Origin: Mycobacteriales bacterium
Lineage (GTDB): Bacteria; Actinomycetota; Actinomycetes; DATLTS01
Direction of reading: 5' to 3'
Length of the DNA: 64,000 bases
Assembly (NCBI GenBank): GCA_035533475.1
Contig: DATLTS010000018.1
Span: forward strand, 117,568 to 181,567
Made by a program: the position numbers and the translations under genes. The notes below the pieces were generated by a model. That model saw only the letters and a list, made by a program, of their open reading frames with translations, was not told the origin of the DNA and did no database searches. This document shows positions 8,947 through 16,397 of the stretch, in pieces; position 1 is the stretch's first letter, and each line of letters starts with the position of its first letter.

Positions 8947-10797
8947 ATGGCCGGACCGAGGCTGGGGCGACCTGCGCTGGCCGCCGGTGTGGTCGCCGGT
9001 CTGGTCGCCGGTCTGACCGCCGGTCTGGTCGCGCTGGCCGGAGGCGCGGGTCCGGCCGGGGCCGCCGCGGCGGCGCCCCCACCCCCGCTGTCGTTCCTGC
9101 ATGTCGGACCGGCCGCCGGACCGGCGGGGTTGCCGCAGATCCTCGACGGCGAGGGCCGCGAGGTCATGCTGCGCGGCGTCAACGTGAACGGTCTCGAGGA
9201 CTACTGGCAGGACTCGTCCACCCCGCTGGCCGTCCCGTACCCGAGCGATCCGGCGGCGTATGCCGGCGGCCGCTGCCCCAGTCGCGACCCGGCGGTCGAG
9301 TCCATGGCGCTGTGTGCCCTGGACGCGCCCCAGCTGCACGCCTTCGGCTACGACTCGGTGCGGCTCGCCGTGAGCTGGTCGCTGCTCGAACCAACCCCCG
9401 GACGGATCGACCCGAGATACGTCGACCGAATCGCGCAGGCGGTCGGTTGGCTGGCCGGTCAGGGCATCTACTCGATCCTCGACCTGCATCAGGACGCGTG
9501 GAGCAAATACCTCTACACGCCGAGCGGAGCGCTCTGCCCACCGCCATTCACCGGGGTCAGCGGGTTCCACGAGTCGGACGGCGCGCCGGCCTGGGCAAGC
9601 GCCCACGATGCGCCGGTGTGCGCGCTGCACGGTGTCCGGGAGCTGGATGCCGCCGTCCAGGAGGACTTCCAGCGGTTCTGGTCCGACACCGCCGGGCCGG
9701 ACGGGATCGGCCTTCAAGAACACTTCGCCGGCGTGGTCCGCGCGCTGGCGCAACGGTTCCACGACAATCCTGCGGTGGCCGGTTACGAGCTCTTCAACGA
9801 GCCCTCCCCCGGCTTCATGGCACCGGCTGTGATGGACGCCAGCGAGTTGTTTCCCTTCTACGCCAAGGTGATCGCCGCGGTGACCGCCAGCAGCCCGGGC
9901 TTTCGCCAACTGTTCTTCGTCGAGCCCGACATCACCCGAGACGTCACCGACCAGAGCTTGATCGTCGCTCCGTGGTCGGTCTACAGCAGCTACCCGAACG
10001 TCGTGTATGCACCCCACGTGTACACCCGGGTCTTCACCCCGGACGCCGACCTGAACGCGGCGGCGGGTACCCCCACGTTCCTGCCGATGTCCGAGGGCTA
10101 TGCGAGTGCGGTGCGGGACGCGAAGGCGCTCGGCCTGCCGCTGTGGGTCGGCGAGTTCGGCAACGGCGTCCCCGACGACCCGGTGCAACTCGCCGCGCAC
10201 TACACCAACCAGGACGGTCTCGGGATCGGCAGCTCGCTGTGGGTGTGGAAGGCGGACACCTCGGCGCAGTTCAGCGTGGAGCACGGCCCGTTCGGGGTCG
10301 GCGCGCCCTTCCCGAGCCGCGTGGAGTTCACCGATCGCGCCTACCCGGTGGCGACCGCGGGGGTCCTCGAACGGCTGAGCTACGACCCGCCCAGCGGCGA
10401 CTTCACGCTGGTCGCCACGTCACCTGCGGTGCGGCCGGGGGCGACCGATCGGGCCACCGTTCTCCAAGTGCCACCGAGGTCGCGTGGTGCCCTCGTCGCC
10501 ACCGGCGCCACCGTCACGGTGGTGTCCGACGGCGCCGGCCGGATCGCGTACGTCTATCCCACCGGCGGCCGGTACGTGGTGACGCTCGGTTCCGCCGCCG
10601 GCGGGTCCGGCGGGGCCGGGGGGGCCGGGGGGTCCGGGGGGTCCGGCGCCGTACGGGCGGTCGGTGCCGGCGGCCCGGCCGGGACGTTGGCGGACACCGG
10701 GGGCAGCTGGCGGACCGGCGCGGCCGGAGCGGCGCTGGCCGGGCTCGGACTGGCCGCGTTCGGGCTGCTCGCTCGGCGCCGCCGGCCCCACCCGTAG
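8947..10797 (+). CDS. Exported GH5 glycosidase (endoglycoceramidase-like) with LAxTG sorting signal
   Basis: A 616-residue secreted enzyme. A signal peptide (about 1-40, encoded by near-perfect 12-bp repeats of VAGL) precedes a (beta/alpha)8 catalytic domain. The GLRGVNVNG-type opening (LRGVNVNG), LDLHQDAW, acid/base Glu285 in FNEP and nucleophile Glu403 in WVGEFGNG are those of GH5 endoglycoceramidase-type enzymes. A beta-sandwich follows (about 470-545), then a Gly/Ser linker, and a C-terminal wall signal: LADTG at 581-585, a hydrophobic helix and RRRR tail. Sortase E enzymes of actinobacteria use LAxTG, so wall anchoring is inferred; no sortase gene is in this window. The substrate may be a glycolipid or a related beta-glucoside. 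Confidence 0.88.
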   Translation: MAGPRLGRPALAAGVVAGLVAGLTAGLVALAGGAGPAGAAAAAPPPPLSFLHVGPAAGPAGLPQILDGEGREVMLRGVNVNGLEDYWQDSSTPLAVPYPSDPAAYAGGRCPSRDPAVESMALCALDAPQLHAFGYDSVRLAVSWSLLEPTPGRIDPRYVDRIAQAVGWLAGQGIYSILDLHQDAWSKYLYTPSGALCPPPFTGVSGFHESDGAPAWASAHDAPVCALHGVRELDAAVQEDFQRFWSDTAGPDGIGLQEHFAGVVRALAQRFHDNPAVAGYELFNEPSPGFMAPAVMDASELFPFYAKVIAAVTASSPGFRQLFFVEPDITRDVTDQSLIVAPWSVYSSYPNVVYAPHVYTRVFTPDADLNAAAGTPTFLPMSEGYASAVRDAKALGLPLWVGEFGNGVPDDPVQLAAHYTNQDGLGIGSSLWVWKADTSAQFSVEHGPFGVGAPFPSRVEFTDRAYPVATAGVLERLSYDPPSGDFTLVATSPAVRPGATDRATVLQVPPRSRGALVATGATVTVVSDGAGRIAYVYPTGGRYVVTLGSAAGGSGGAGGAGGSGGSGAVRAVGAGGPAGTLADTGGSWRTGAAGAALAGLGLAAFGLLARRRRPHP

Positions 10798-10800
10798 GCT
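10795..10800 (+). promoter_or_regulatory. Leaderless -10 candidate (TAGGCT)
   Basis: TAGGCT ends 6 nt before the GTG at 10807; no ribosome site is present. Its TAG also serves as the stop of the GH5 gene. Confidence 0.45.
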
Positions 10801-10806
10801 GCCCCC

Positions 10807-11811
10807 GTGAAAGCGGTGTTGTGCACGACCTTCGGGCCGCCCGAGTCCCTGATCGTCGACGAGGTGCCCGACCCCATCCCGGGGCCCGGTCAGGTCGTCA
10901 TCGACGTGCACGCCTGCGGCGTCAACTTCCCGGACCTGCTGATGATCCAGGATCTGTACCAGTTCAAGCCGGACCTGCCGTTCTCGCCGGGCGGCGAGGT
11001 CGCCGGGATCGTCTCCGCGCTCGGTCCGGACGTCGGCGGGCTGGCCGTCGGCGGGCTGGCCGTCGGCGACCGGGTGATCGCGGCAACCGGCTGGGGCGGG
11101 CTGGCCGAGAAGGTCGTGGCCGCCGCCGGTTCGGTGCAGCCGGTGCCGGACGGCATGGACCTGGCCACCGCGTCCGGGTTCCTCTACGCCTACGGCACCT
11201 CGCAGCACGCGCTGGTCAACCGGGCGCAGCTGGCCTCCGGCGAGACCCTGCTCGTCCTCGGCGCCGCCGGTGGGGTCGGCCTGGCCGCGGTCGACATCGG
11301 CCGGGTGCTCGGCGCCCGGATCATCGCGGCCGCGTCCAGCGCGGACAAGCTCGCGCTGTGCCGGGAGTACGGGGCGACCGAGACCATCAACTACGCGGAG
11401 GAGGACCTGCGGTCCCGGCTCAAGGAACTGACCGGCGGCCGCGGCGTCGACGTCGTCTACGACCCGGTCGGTGGCTCGCTCAGCGAGGCCGCGCTGCGAT
11501 CGATGGCCTGGAACGGCCGTTTCCTCGTCATCGGGTTCGCTGCCGGGGAGATCCCGCGGATCCCGCTCAACCTGGCGCTGCTCAAGGGCTGCTCGATCGT
11601 CGGGGTCTTCTGGGGCGCGTTCGCCGCCGCGGAGCCGGAGCGGAACCGGCAGAACGTCGAGCAGCTCCGCCGCTGGTGGGCCGAAGGGGCGATCCATCCG
11701 CACGTCAGCGCGACGTACCCGCTCGAGCGCGGTGCCGAGGCCATCGCCGAGCTCGGCCGGCGCCGGGCGAAGGGCAAGGTCGTCGTGCTCACCGCCGCCG
11801 GCATGGTCTAG
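10807..11811 (+). CDS. Zinc-free NADPH:quinone oxidoreductase family protein (MDR)
   Basis: A 334-residue medium-chain dehydrogenase/reductase. The GroES-like N-terminal half shows HACGVNFPDLLMIQ and PGGEVAGIV; the Rossmann half has GAAGGVGLAAVDIGR (near 155) and YDPVGG. The structural-zinc cysteine cluster is absent, so it belongs to the quinone reductase/enoyl reductase side of the family and should use NADPH. A short internal duplication gives GGLAVGGLAVG near residue 77. It converges with the flavodoxin-like gene and their stop codons overlap by 4 nt. The substrate is unknown. Confidence 0.88.
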   Translation: MKAVLCTTFGPPESLIVDEVPDPIPGPGQVVIDVHACGVNFPDLLMIQDLYQFKPDLPFSPGGEVAGIVSALGPDVGGLAVGGLAVGDRVIAATGWGGLAEKVVAAAGSVQPVPDGMDLATASGFLYAYGTSQHALVNRAQLASGETLLVLGAAGGVGLAAVDIGRVLGARIIAAASSADKLALCREYGATETINYAEEDLRSRLKELTGGRGVDVVYDPVGGSLSEAALRSMAWNGRFLVIGFAAGEIPRIPLNLALLKGCSIVGVFWGAFAAAEPERNRQNVEQLRRWWAEGAIHPHVSATYPLERGAEAIAELGRRRAKGKVVVLTAAGMV

Positions 11812-12275
11812 GACCTGCCGGTGTCGAGGGTCAGGCCGGCGGCCAACGTGGCCCCGAGCTCCCGGCAGGCGGACAGGTCCGCGGGTCCGGGCGCCCCGAG
11901 CACCGTCACCGGGCGGCAGGCCCGTCGCCAGGCCAGCCCGGTCGCGATCGACTCGATGGCGCGCACCGCACCGGTGACGTCGAGGTTGCCGTGGACGTAG
12001 CAGCCGTAGGGGCGCCCACCGGTCGCATCGAGACACGGGTAGTAGACCTGATCGAAGAAATGCTTCAACGCGCCCGACATGTAGCCGATGTTCGCCGGCG
12101 TGCCGAGCAGGTACCCGTCCGCGGCGAGCACGTCGACGGCGGTCGCCGCGAGAGCCGGGCGGCGGACCACGTCGACCCCCTCGATCTCCGGGTCGCCCGC
12201 ACCCGCGACCACGGCGTCGAACATCGCCTCGAGGGCCGGGGAGGACGTGTGGTGGACGATCAGCAAGGTCGGCAT
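11808..12275 (-). CDS. Flavodoxin-like NAD(P)H-dependent FMN reductase
   Basis: A 155-residue flavodoxin-fold protein. The strand-loop HHTSSPALEAMFDAV replaces the phosphate-binding loop, and LGTPANIGYMSGALKHFFDQV is the FMN-contact segment typical of the flavodoxin/NADPH-dependent FMN reductase group; YVHGNLDVTGAV follows. It is probably a cytosolic flavoprotein for electron transfer or quinone reduction, and it sits tail to tail with a quinone oxidoreductase. The ATG has a TACGCT box 7 nt upstream and no clear Shine-Dalgarno, suggesting a leaderless mRNA. Confidence 0.85.
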   Translation of the reverse strand: MPTLLIVHHTSSPALEAMFDAVVAGAGDPEIEGVDVVRRPALAATAVDVLAADGYLLGTPANIGYMSGALKHFFDQVYYPCLDATGGRPYGCYVHGNLDVTGAVRAIESIATGLAWRRACRPVTVLGAPGPADLSACRELGATLAAGLTLDTGRS

Positions 12276-12282
12276 CCCCGGC

Positions 12283-12288
12283 AGCGTA
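12283..12288 (-). promoter_or_regulatory. Leaderless -10 candidate (TACGCT)
   Basis: On the minus strand TACGCT ends 7 nt before the ATG at 12275 and is not part of another gene's stop codon. Confidence 0.5.
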
Positions 12289-12322
12289 ATTCCCCGGTAC
12301 CACCCGGCCCGGGGGGGAACCG

Positions 12323-13681
12323 GTGACTGTCCGGCTCGGCGGCGGACAGGGGTTCTACGGCGACTCGGTGACGTCGACGAGCACGCTGCTCGACGCCGGG
12401 GTCGACTACCTCTGCCTCGAGGCGCTCGCCGAACTGACCCTGGCGATCCTCGCGAAGGATCGGGCGAAGGACGAGACCCAGGGCTACACCAAGGACCTGC
12501 CCTACTACCTCGGCCTCGCGCTCCCGTACGTCGCCGACGGGCGGACGAAGGTCATCACGAACGCCGGGGGGATCAATCCGGTCGCGGCGGGCCGGGCGGC
12601 CGCCCGGGTCGCCGAGCACCTCGGGCTGCACGGGCTGCGGATCGCCACCGTGGTGGGCGACGACCTGACCGGCCGGCTGGGCGAGCTCACGGCGCTGGAC
12701 AACCTGGACACCGGGGAAGCCTGGTCGCAGTTCCCCGGCGAGGTGCTGTTCGCCAGCGCCTACCTCGGGGCGGCGCCGATCGTCCGCGCCCTGGCCGACG
12801 GGGCCGACGTCGTGATCACCGGCCGGGTCGCCGACCCATCGCTGTTCCTGGCCCCGCTGATCCACGAGTTCGGCTGGGCCGCCGACGACTGGGACCGGCT
12901 GGCCGCCGGGATCGTGATCGGGCATCTCTGCGAGTGCTCGGGGCAGTCGACCGGCGGCAACTTCTCCGGCGAGTGGTGGACCGTTCCGAACCCGTGGGAT
13001 CTGGCCTACCCACTGGCCGAGTGCGAACCGGACGGCACCGCGATCCTCACCAAACCACCCGGCACGGGTGGCCGGGTCGACGTGGACACCGTCCGCCAGC
13101 AGCTGCTCTACGAGGTGCACGATCCGACGAGCTACCTCACCCCCGACGTGACCGCCGACTTCACCTCGGTGCGGCTCGAGGACCTCGGGGCGGACCGGGT
13201 GCGGATCTCCGGGGTCCGCGGGCGACCGGCGACGACGACCTACAAGGCGCTGGTAGCGCACCCGGCGGGCTGGTCCGGTGAGGCCCGGGTCGCGTTCGGC
13301 TGGCCCGACGCCCGGGCCAAGGCCCGGGCCACGGCCGCCATCTTCGCGCGGCGGGTGCGCATGGCCGGCCTCGCGACCGACGAGTGGCTCGAGGAGTACT
13401 GGGGGGTGAACGCCCTGCACGGGCCGGTGGTGCCGCTGGACGGCGCGGACGAGGCGCCGGAGGTGATCCTGCGGGTCGCCTGGCGCTGCGCGGATCCGGC
13501 GGTCGCGGGGAGGGTCGCCCGCGAACTGGTCCCGCTGAGCCTGTCCGCGCCCCCTTGGGGAATGACGACCACCGGGCGGGGCGGCGCAAACCGCCCCTCG
13601 CAGCTGCTCGGGCTGTGGCCGTGCCTGGTGGCCAAGGGCTTCGTCGACGAACACGTCGCGATCGACATCGTGCGGACCTGA
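12323..13681 (+). CDS. AtuA-like (acyclic terpene utilisation, DUF1446) protein
   Basis: A 452-residue protein of the AtuA/DUF1446 family. Recognisable blocks are GGGQGFYGDS at the N-terminus, DYLCLEALAELTLAIL, the glycine-rich TNAGGINPVAAG, VITGRVADPSLFLAPL and HLCECSGQSTGGNF, and GVRGRPATTTYKAL near the end of the main domain. AtuA is needed for citronellol/geraniol catabolism in Pseudomonas, though its reaction is not well defined; homologues also occur near short-chain and branched-chain acyl-CoA genes. Here the small C-terminal domain is a separate gene starting one base after the stop. The GTG start is just after a G-rich stretch. The true substrate is unknown. Confidence 0.85.
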   Translation: MTVRLGGGQGFYGDSVTSTSTLLDAGVDYLCLEALAELTLAILAKDRAKDETQGYTKDLPYYLGLALPYVADGRTKVITNAGGINPVAAGRAAARVAEHLGLHGLRIATVVGDDLTGRLGELTALDNLDTGEAWSQFPGEVLFASAYLGAAPIVRALADGADVVITGRVADPSLFLAPLIHEFGWAADDWDRLAAGIVIGHLCECSGQSTGGNFSGEWWTVPNPWDLAYPLAECEPDGTAILTKPPGTGGRVDVDTVRQQLLYEVHDPTSYLTPDVTADFTSVRLEDLGADRVRISGVRGRPATTTYKALVAHPAGWSGEARVAFGWPDARAKARATAAIFARRVRMAGLATDEWLEEYWGVNALHGPVVPLDGADEAPEVILRVAWRCADPAVAGRVARELVPLSLSAPPWGMTTTGRGGANRPSQLLGLWPCLVAKGFVDEHVAIDIVRT

Positions 13682-13682
13682 G

Positions 13683-14072
13683 ATGGCGCGGATCCAGCTC
13701 CGGGACTGCGCCGCGACCCGCGCCGGCGACAAGGGCGACACGTCGAACGTGGCCATCTTCGGCTACGACGAGGAGACCTACACGGCGCTGGTCGCGGGGC
13801 TGACCGCCGAGCGGGTGGCCGCCTTCCTCGGGGACCTCGTACTGGGCTCGGTCACCCGCTACGAGGCGCCCAACGTGCTGGCGCTCAACTTCGTCATGAC
13901 GAGAGCGCTCGGTGGCGGCGGTCCCCGCTCGCTGCGCTCGGACGCCCTCGGGAAGACCCTGGGCGGGGCGCTGCTGCGGATGGACATCGACGTCCCGGAC
14001 GCCGTCGCCGCCCGAGCGCACCGCCGGCGGCCGGACGTCACCGCACTCGAGGCGGCTGCCCGGGACGGGTAG
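13683..14072 (+). CDS. AtuA C-terminal-type partner protein
   Basis: A 129-residue protein resembling the ferredoxin-like domain that ends longer AtuA proteins. LRDCAATRAGDKGDTSNVAIF near the N-terminus and YEAPNVLALNFVMTRALGGGG followed by LRSDALGKTLGGALLRMDI are the family hallmarks. It follows the AtuA gene by one base, so the two are surely co-translated and probably form a complex equivalent to the fused form. No catalytic residues can be assigned. Confidence 0.82.
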   Translation: MARIQLRDCAATRAGDKGDTSNVAIFGYDEETYTALVAGLTAERVAAFLGDLVLGSVTRYEAPNVLALNFVMTRALGGGGPRSLRSDALGKTLGGALLRMDIDVPDAVAARAHRRRPDVTALEAAARDG

Positions 14073-14134
14073 GGCTCCCGCGGCTGCGCATGGTGACCGA
14101 TGTGCCCGCCGCCACGGGACGGTCCTCCGGAGGA

Positions 14135-15130
14135 TCAGCCGGGCTGCGGCTGCCGGCGCGCGTTCACCCGGGCGGGGCTCGACCACCGGACGTCGCGGAC
14201 CCAGCCGATCCGCTCGAACAGGCGGATCAGCCCGGCGGAGACGTCGACCTGCCAGCGGTCCAGCCCGTGCCGAGCGCAGCTCGGGTCGGAGTGGTGACCG
14301 TTGTGCCAGCTCTCCCCGAAGGAGACCAGGGCCAGCGGCCACAGGTTGGTCGCCCGGTCGAAGCGTCGGGTGACGAACGGGCGGGTCCCGAGAACGTGGC
14401 ACAGCGAGTTGACGCTCCACGTCACGTGCTGGAGCACACCGACCCGCACCAGGCCCGCCCAGATCATCGCCCCGACCGCCCCGTGCCAGCCGCCGGCCAA
14501 CGCCCAGCCCAACCCGAACGGCAGCGCGAGCGACGCGACGCACAGCGCCGGGAAGGCGCGGGAGATCACCCGCATGTCCCGGCGGGCGAGCAGGTCCGGG
14601 GCGTAGCGCCGCGCCGGTGTCGGATCGTTGCGGAACAGCCAGCCGACGTGCGCGAAGAGCAGCCCGCGCAGCTGCGCCCAGGGTCCGACGCCGTACCGGT
14701 ACGGCGAGTGCGGATCACCCGGCTCGTCGGTGAACGCGTGATGGCGCCGGTGGGCGGCCACCCAACCGATCACGTCGCCCTCGAAGCTCATCGAACCGGC
14801 GACCGCCAGCGCCCACCGCAGGGCCGGGACGGCCGTGAAGCTGCGGTGCGTCAGGTAGCGGTGGAAACCCACCGTCACCCCGAGCCCGGTGATCACGTAG
14901 AGGGCGGCTGCCAGCACGAGGTCCGTGGTGTTGACCCCGGCCCCCCAGAGCCACCACACCGCCACGCCGAGCCCGACCAGCGGTCCGACGACGAGCAGGA
15001 CGGTGATCCCGACCTGGAGGCGCTGGGCGAAGCTGCGACGGACGCATCCGGGGTCCGGGAACGGTCGATCCGACGAGTACTGCCCGCGGGGCATGAGCTC
15101 CGCCGGTCTGGGTTCGACATCGACGACCAT
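14135..15130 (-). CDS. Acyl-CoA/acyl-lipid delta-9 fatty acid desaturase
   Basis: A 331-residue integral membrane di-iron desaturase. It shows the three histidine boxes FHRYLTHRSF (His90 and His95), HRRHH and HNGHH, and paired hydrophobic segments near 42-62, 68-88 and 165-215. It introduces a cis double bond in saturated acyl chains with O2 and an electron donor. The ATG at 15130 is chosen because GAAGGT lies 8-9 bases upstream and homologues start shortly before the first membrane segment; the frame remains open for 55 more codons. A pseudo-palindrome at 15209-15226 in its promoter region could be an operator for lipid-responsive control. Confidence 0.9.
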   Translation of the reverse strand: MVVDVEPRPAELMPRGQYSSDRPFPDPGCVRRSFAQRLQVGITVLLVVGPLVGLGVAVWWLWGAGVNTTDLVLAAALYVITGLGVTVGFHRYLTHRSFTAVPALRWALAVAGSMSFEGDVIGWVAAHRRHHAFTDEPGDPHSPYRYGVGPWAQLRGLLFAHVGWLFRNDPTPARRYAPDLLARRDMRVISRAFPALCVASLALPFGLGWALAGGWHGAVGAMIWAGLVRVGVLQHVTWSVNSLCHVLGTRPFVTRRFDRATNLWPLALVSFGESWHNGHHSDPSCARHGLDRWQVDVSAGLIRLFERIGWVRDVRWSSPARVNARRQPQPG

Positions 15131-15208
15131 CGCGCACGCACCTTCGACTCCGAGCGGGAGTCCACGGCGCACAGTCGGGACCTGGACCTTCTTGCTTGCT
15201 TCCTTGAA

Positions 15209-15226
15209 GGTAGACCCGGACCTACC
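15209..15226. promoter_or_regulatory. Candidate operator upstream of the desaturase
   Basis: GGTAG and CTACC arms flank a central CCGG; 14 of 18 positions are symmetric. It lies about 80 bases upstream of the desaturase ATG and just after the cupin gene's neighbourhood, adjoined by the palindrome CCTTGAAGG (15202-15210). A TetR-type regulator would fit, but no cognate regulator gene is adjacent. Confidence 0.35.
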
Positions 15227-15246
15227 GGCGGGCAAGTCGCGCCCGG

Positions 15247-15609
15247 TCAGCCCTTCGCGTAGTCGGCCATCCCCTGCCAGTCGAGCAGGATGCACGGCTC
15301 GTCTCCGTCGACCCAGGCATCGTGACCGGGGCCGACGATCTGAACGTCGCCCGGCCCGAACGATTCCGTAGTGCCGTCGTCCATCCGCACCGTCATCGCG
15401 CCCGAGATGACGAACCCGGCGTGCGCCACCTCACACGACTCCGTGCCGGCCACCGGCTTCACGTGCTGCGACCAGCGCCAGCCGGGCTGGAAAGTCGCCC
15501 GCCCCACCACGCCCCGGTCGGTCTCGACGAGCTCGACCTGACCACTGCCACCCTCGAACCGTCTCGTCTCCCCGGAATCGATCGGCACCCGCTGAACACC
15601 TGCAGACAT
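15247..15609 (-). CDS. Single-domain cupin protein
   Basis: A 120-residue cupin_2 protein. The first motif region is WRWSQHVKPVAGTESCEVAHAGFVISG and the second GPGDVQIVGPGHDAWV. Two or three histidines (QHVKP, EVAHAG, GHDAW) could hold a metal, but the canonical HxH pair is degenerate. Such proteins are sugar or small-molecule binding or act as simple oxygenases; the function is not predictable here. AGGGGAGA precedes the ATG. It is the gene upstream of the desaturase on the same strand, 116 bases away. Confidence 0.8.
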   Translation of the reverse strand: MSAGVQRVPIDSGETRRFEGGSGQVELVETDRGVVGRATFQPGWRWSQHVKPVAGTESCEVAHAGFVISGAMTVRMDDGTTESFGPGDVQIVGPGHDAWVDGDEPCILLDWQGMADYAKG

Positions 15610-15734
15610 GCTGTCTCCCCTCGTCGGTCGGTCCGCCGAGTCTGGCCTCGGCGACGCCCCGCTGTCCAGGCCGCTTTCTCGACGGATTCAGGGTCAGGTG
15701 CCAGGGTTGGGTGCCACCACGAAGGAGAACCACG

Positions 15735-16397
15735 TTGACTCAGGACGAGCGCCTGACGGTGGCGATGCTGTCCGCCGAGCGGCGCCGGCTCGCCGAGGCC
15801 GCGATCGGCTTCATGCCGCCGGTCGAAGGGCTGGCCCTGTATGCCGCGGCGCACCGGGCGCCGGCCGGCCTGCTGCTCGAGGTCGGCTCGTACTGCGGGA
15901 AGTCCGCGGTCTACCTGGGGTCGGCGGCGGCCGAGCGCGGCGGGTTGCTCGTCACGGTCGACCACCACCGGGGGTCCGAGGAGAACCAGCCCGGCTGGGA
16001 GCACCACGACCCGTCCCTGGTGGACCCGCGGGTGGGTCGGATGGACACGCTGCCGTTCCTGCGGGCGACGCTGCACGATGCCGGACTCGAGGAGCACGTG
16101 GTCACCGTGGTGGCGCGCTCGTCGACGCTGTCCCGGCTCTGGGGCACGCCGCTCGCCTTCCTGTTCATCGACGGCGGGCATTCCGAGGCCGAGGCGAACA
16201 CCGACTACGAACAGTGGTCCGGCTGGGTGATGCCCGGCGGCCGGCTCGCCATTCACGACGTCTTCCCGGACCCGGCCGACGGCGGACAGGCTCCGTTCGG
16301 CATCTACTGCCGGGCGCTGGACAGCGGTCGGTTCGTCGACGAGGAGCAGACCGGATCGCTAAGGGTGCTCCGCCGGGTTTCCGACGGCGTCGGCTGA
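15735..16397 (+). CDS. Class I SAM-dependent methyltransferase (Methyltransf_24 type)
   Basis: A 220-residue methyltransferase. Motif I is LLEVGSYCGKSAVYLG (near 43), motif II area VTVDHHRGSEEN, and the acidic IDGGHSEAEANTDYEQW and GGRLAIHDVFPD follow, as in Methyltransf_24 proteins that methylate glycosyl or lipid acceptors. A TTG start at 15735 is preferred because GAAGGAGA lies six bases upstream; an in-frame GTG 24 bases earlier has no such site. Its last 39 bases overlap, tail to tail, the toroid gene of the opposite-strand operon. It probably belongs functionally with the GT4/methyltransferase/toroid genes that follow. Confidence 0.83.
   Translation: MTQDERLTVAMLSAERRRLAEAAIGFMPPVEGLALYAAAHRAPAGLLLEVGSYCGKSAVYLGSAAAERGGLLVTVDHHRGSEENQPGWEHHDPSLVDPRVGRMDTLPFLRATLHDAGLEEHVVTVVARSSTLSRLWGTPLAFLFIDGGHSEAEANTDYEQWSGWVMPGGRLAIHDVFPDPADGGQAPFGIYCRALDSGRFVDEEQTGSLRVLRRVSDGVG

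Noticed and set aside
8978..9030. 12-bp repeats in the GH5 signal peptide as a regulatory array
   Set aside because: They encode repeated VAGL/TAGL hydrophobic residues and are explained by the signal peptide's simple composition.
10600..10640. Gly/Ser-rich GGGGCC-like tract as a separate repeat element
   Set aside because: It codes for the flexible linker before the LADTG signal, so coding explains it.
9312..12326. A 1004-codon plus-strand frame across the GH5, quinone reductase and FMN reductase genes
   Set aside because: It is out of frame with GH5 and the MDR gene and has an arginine-rich, low-complexity composition.
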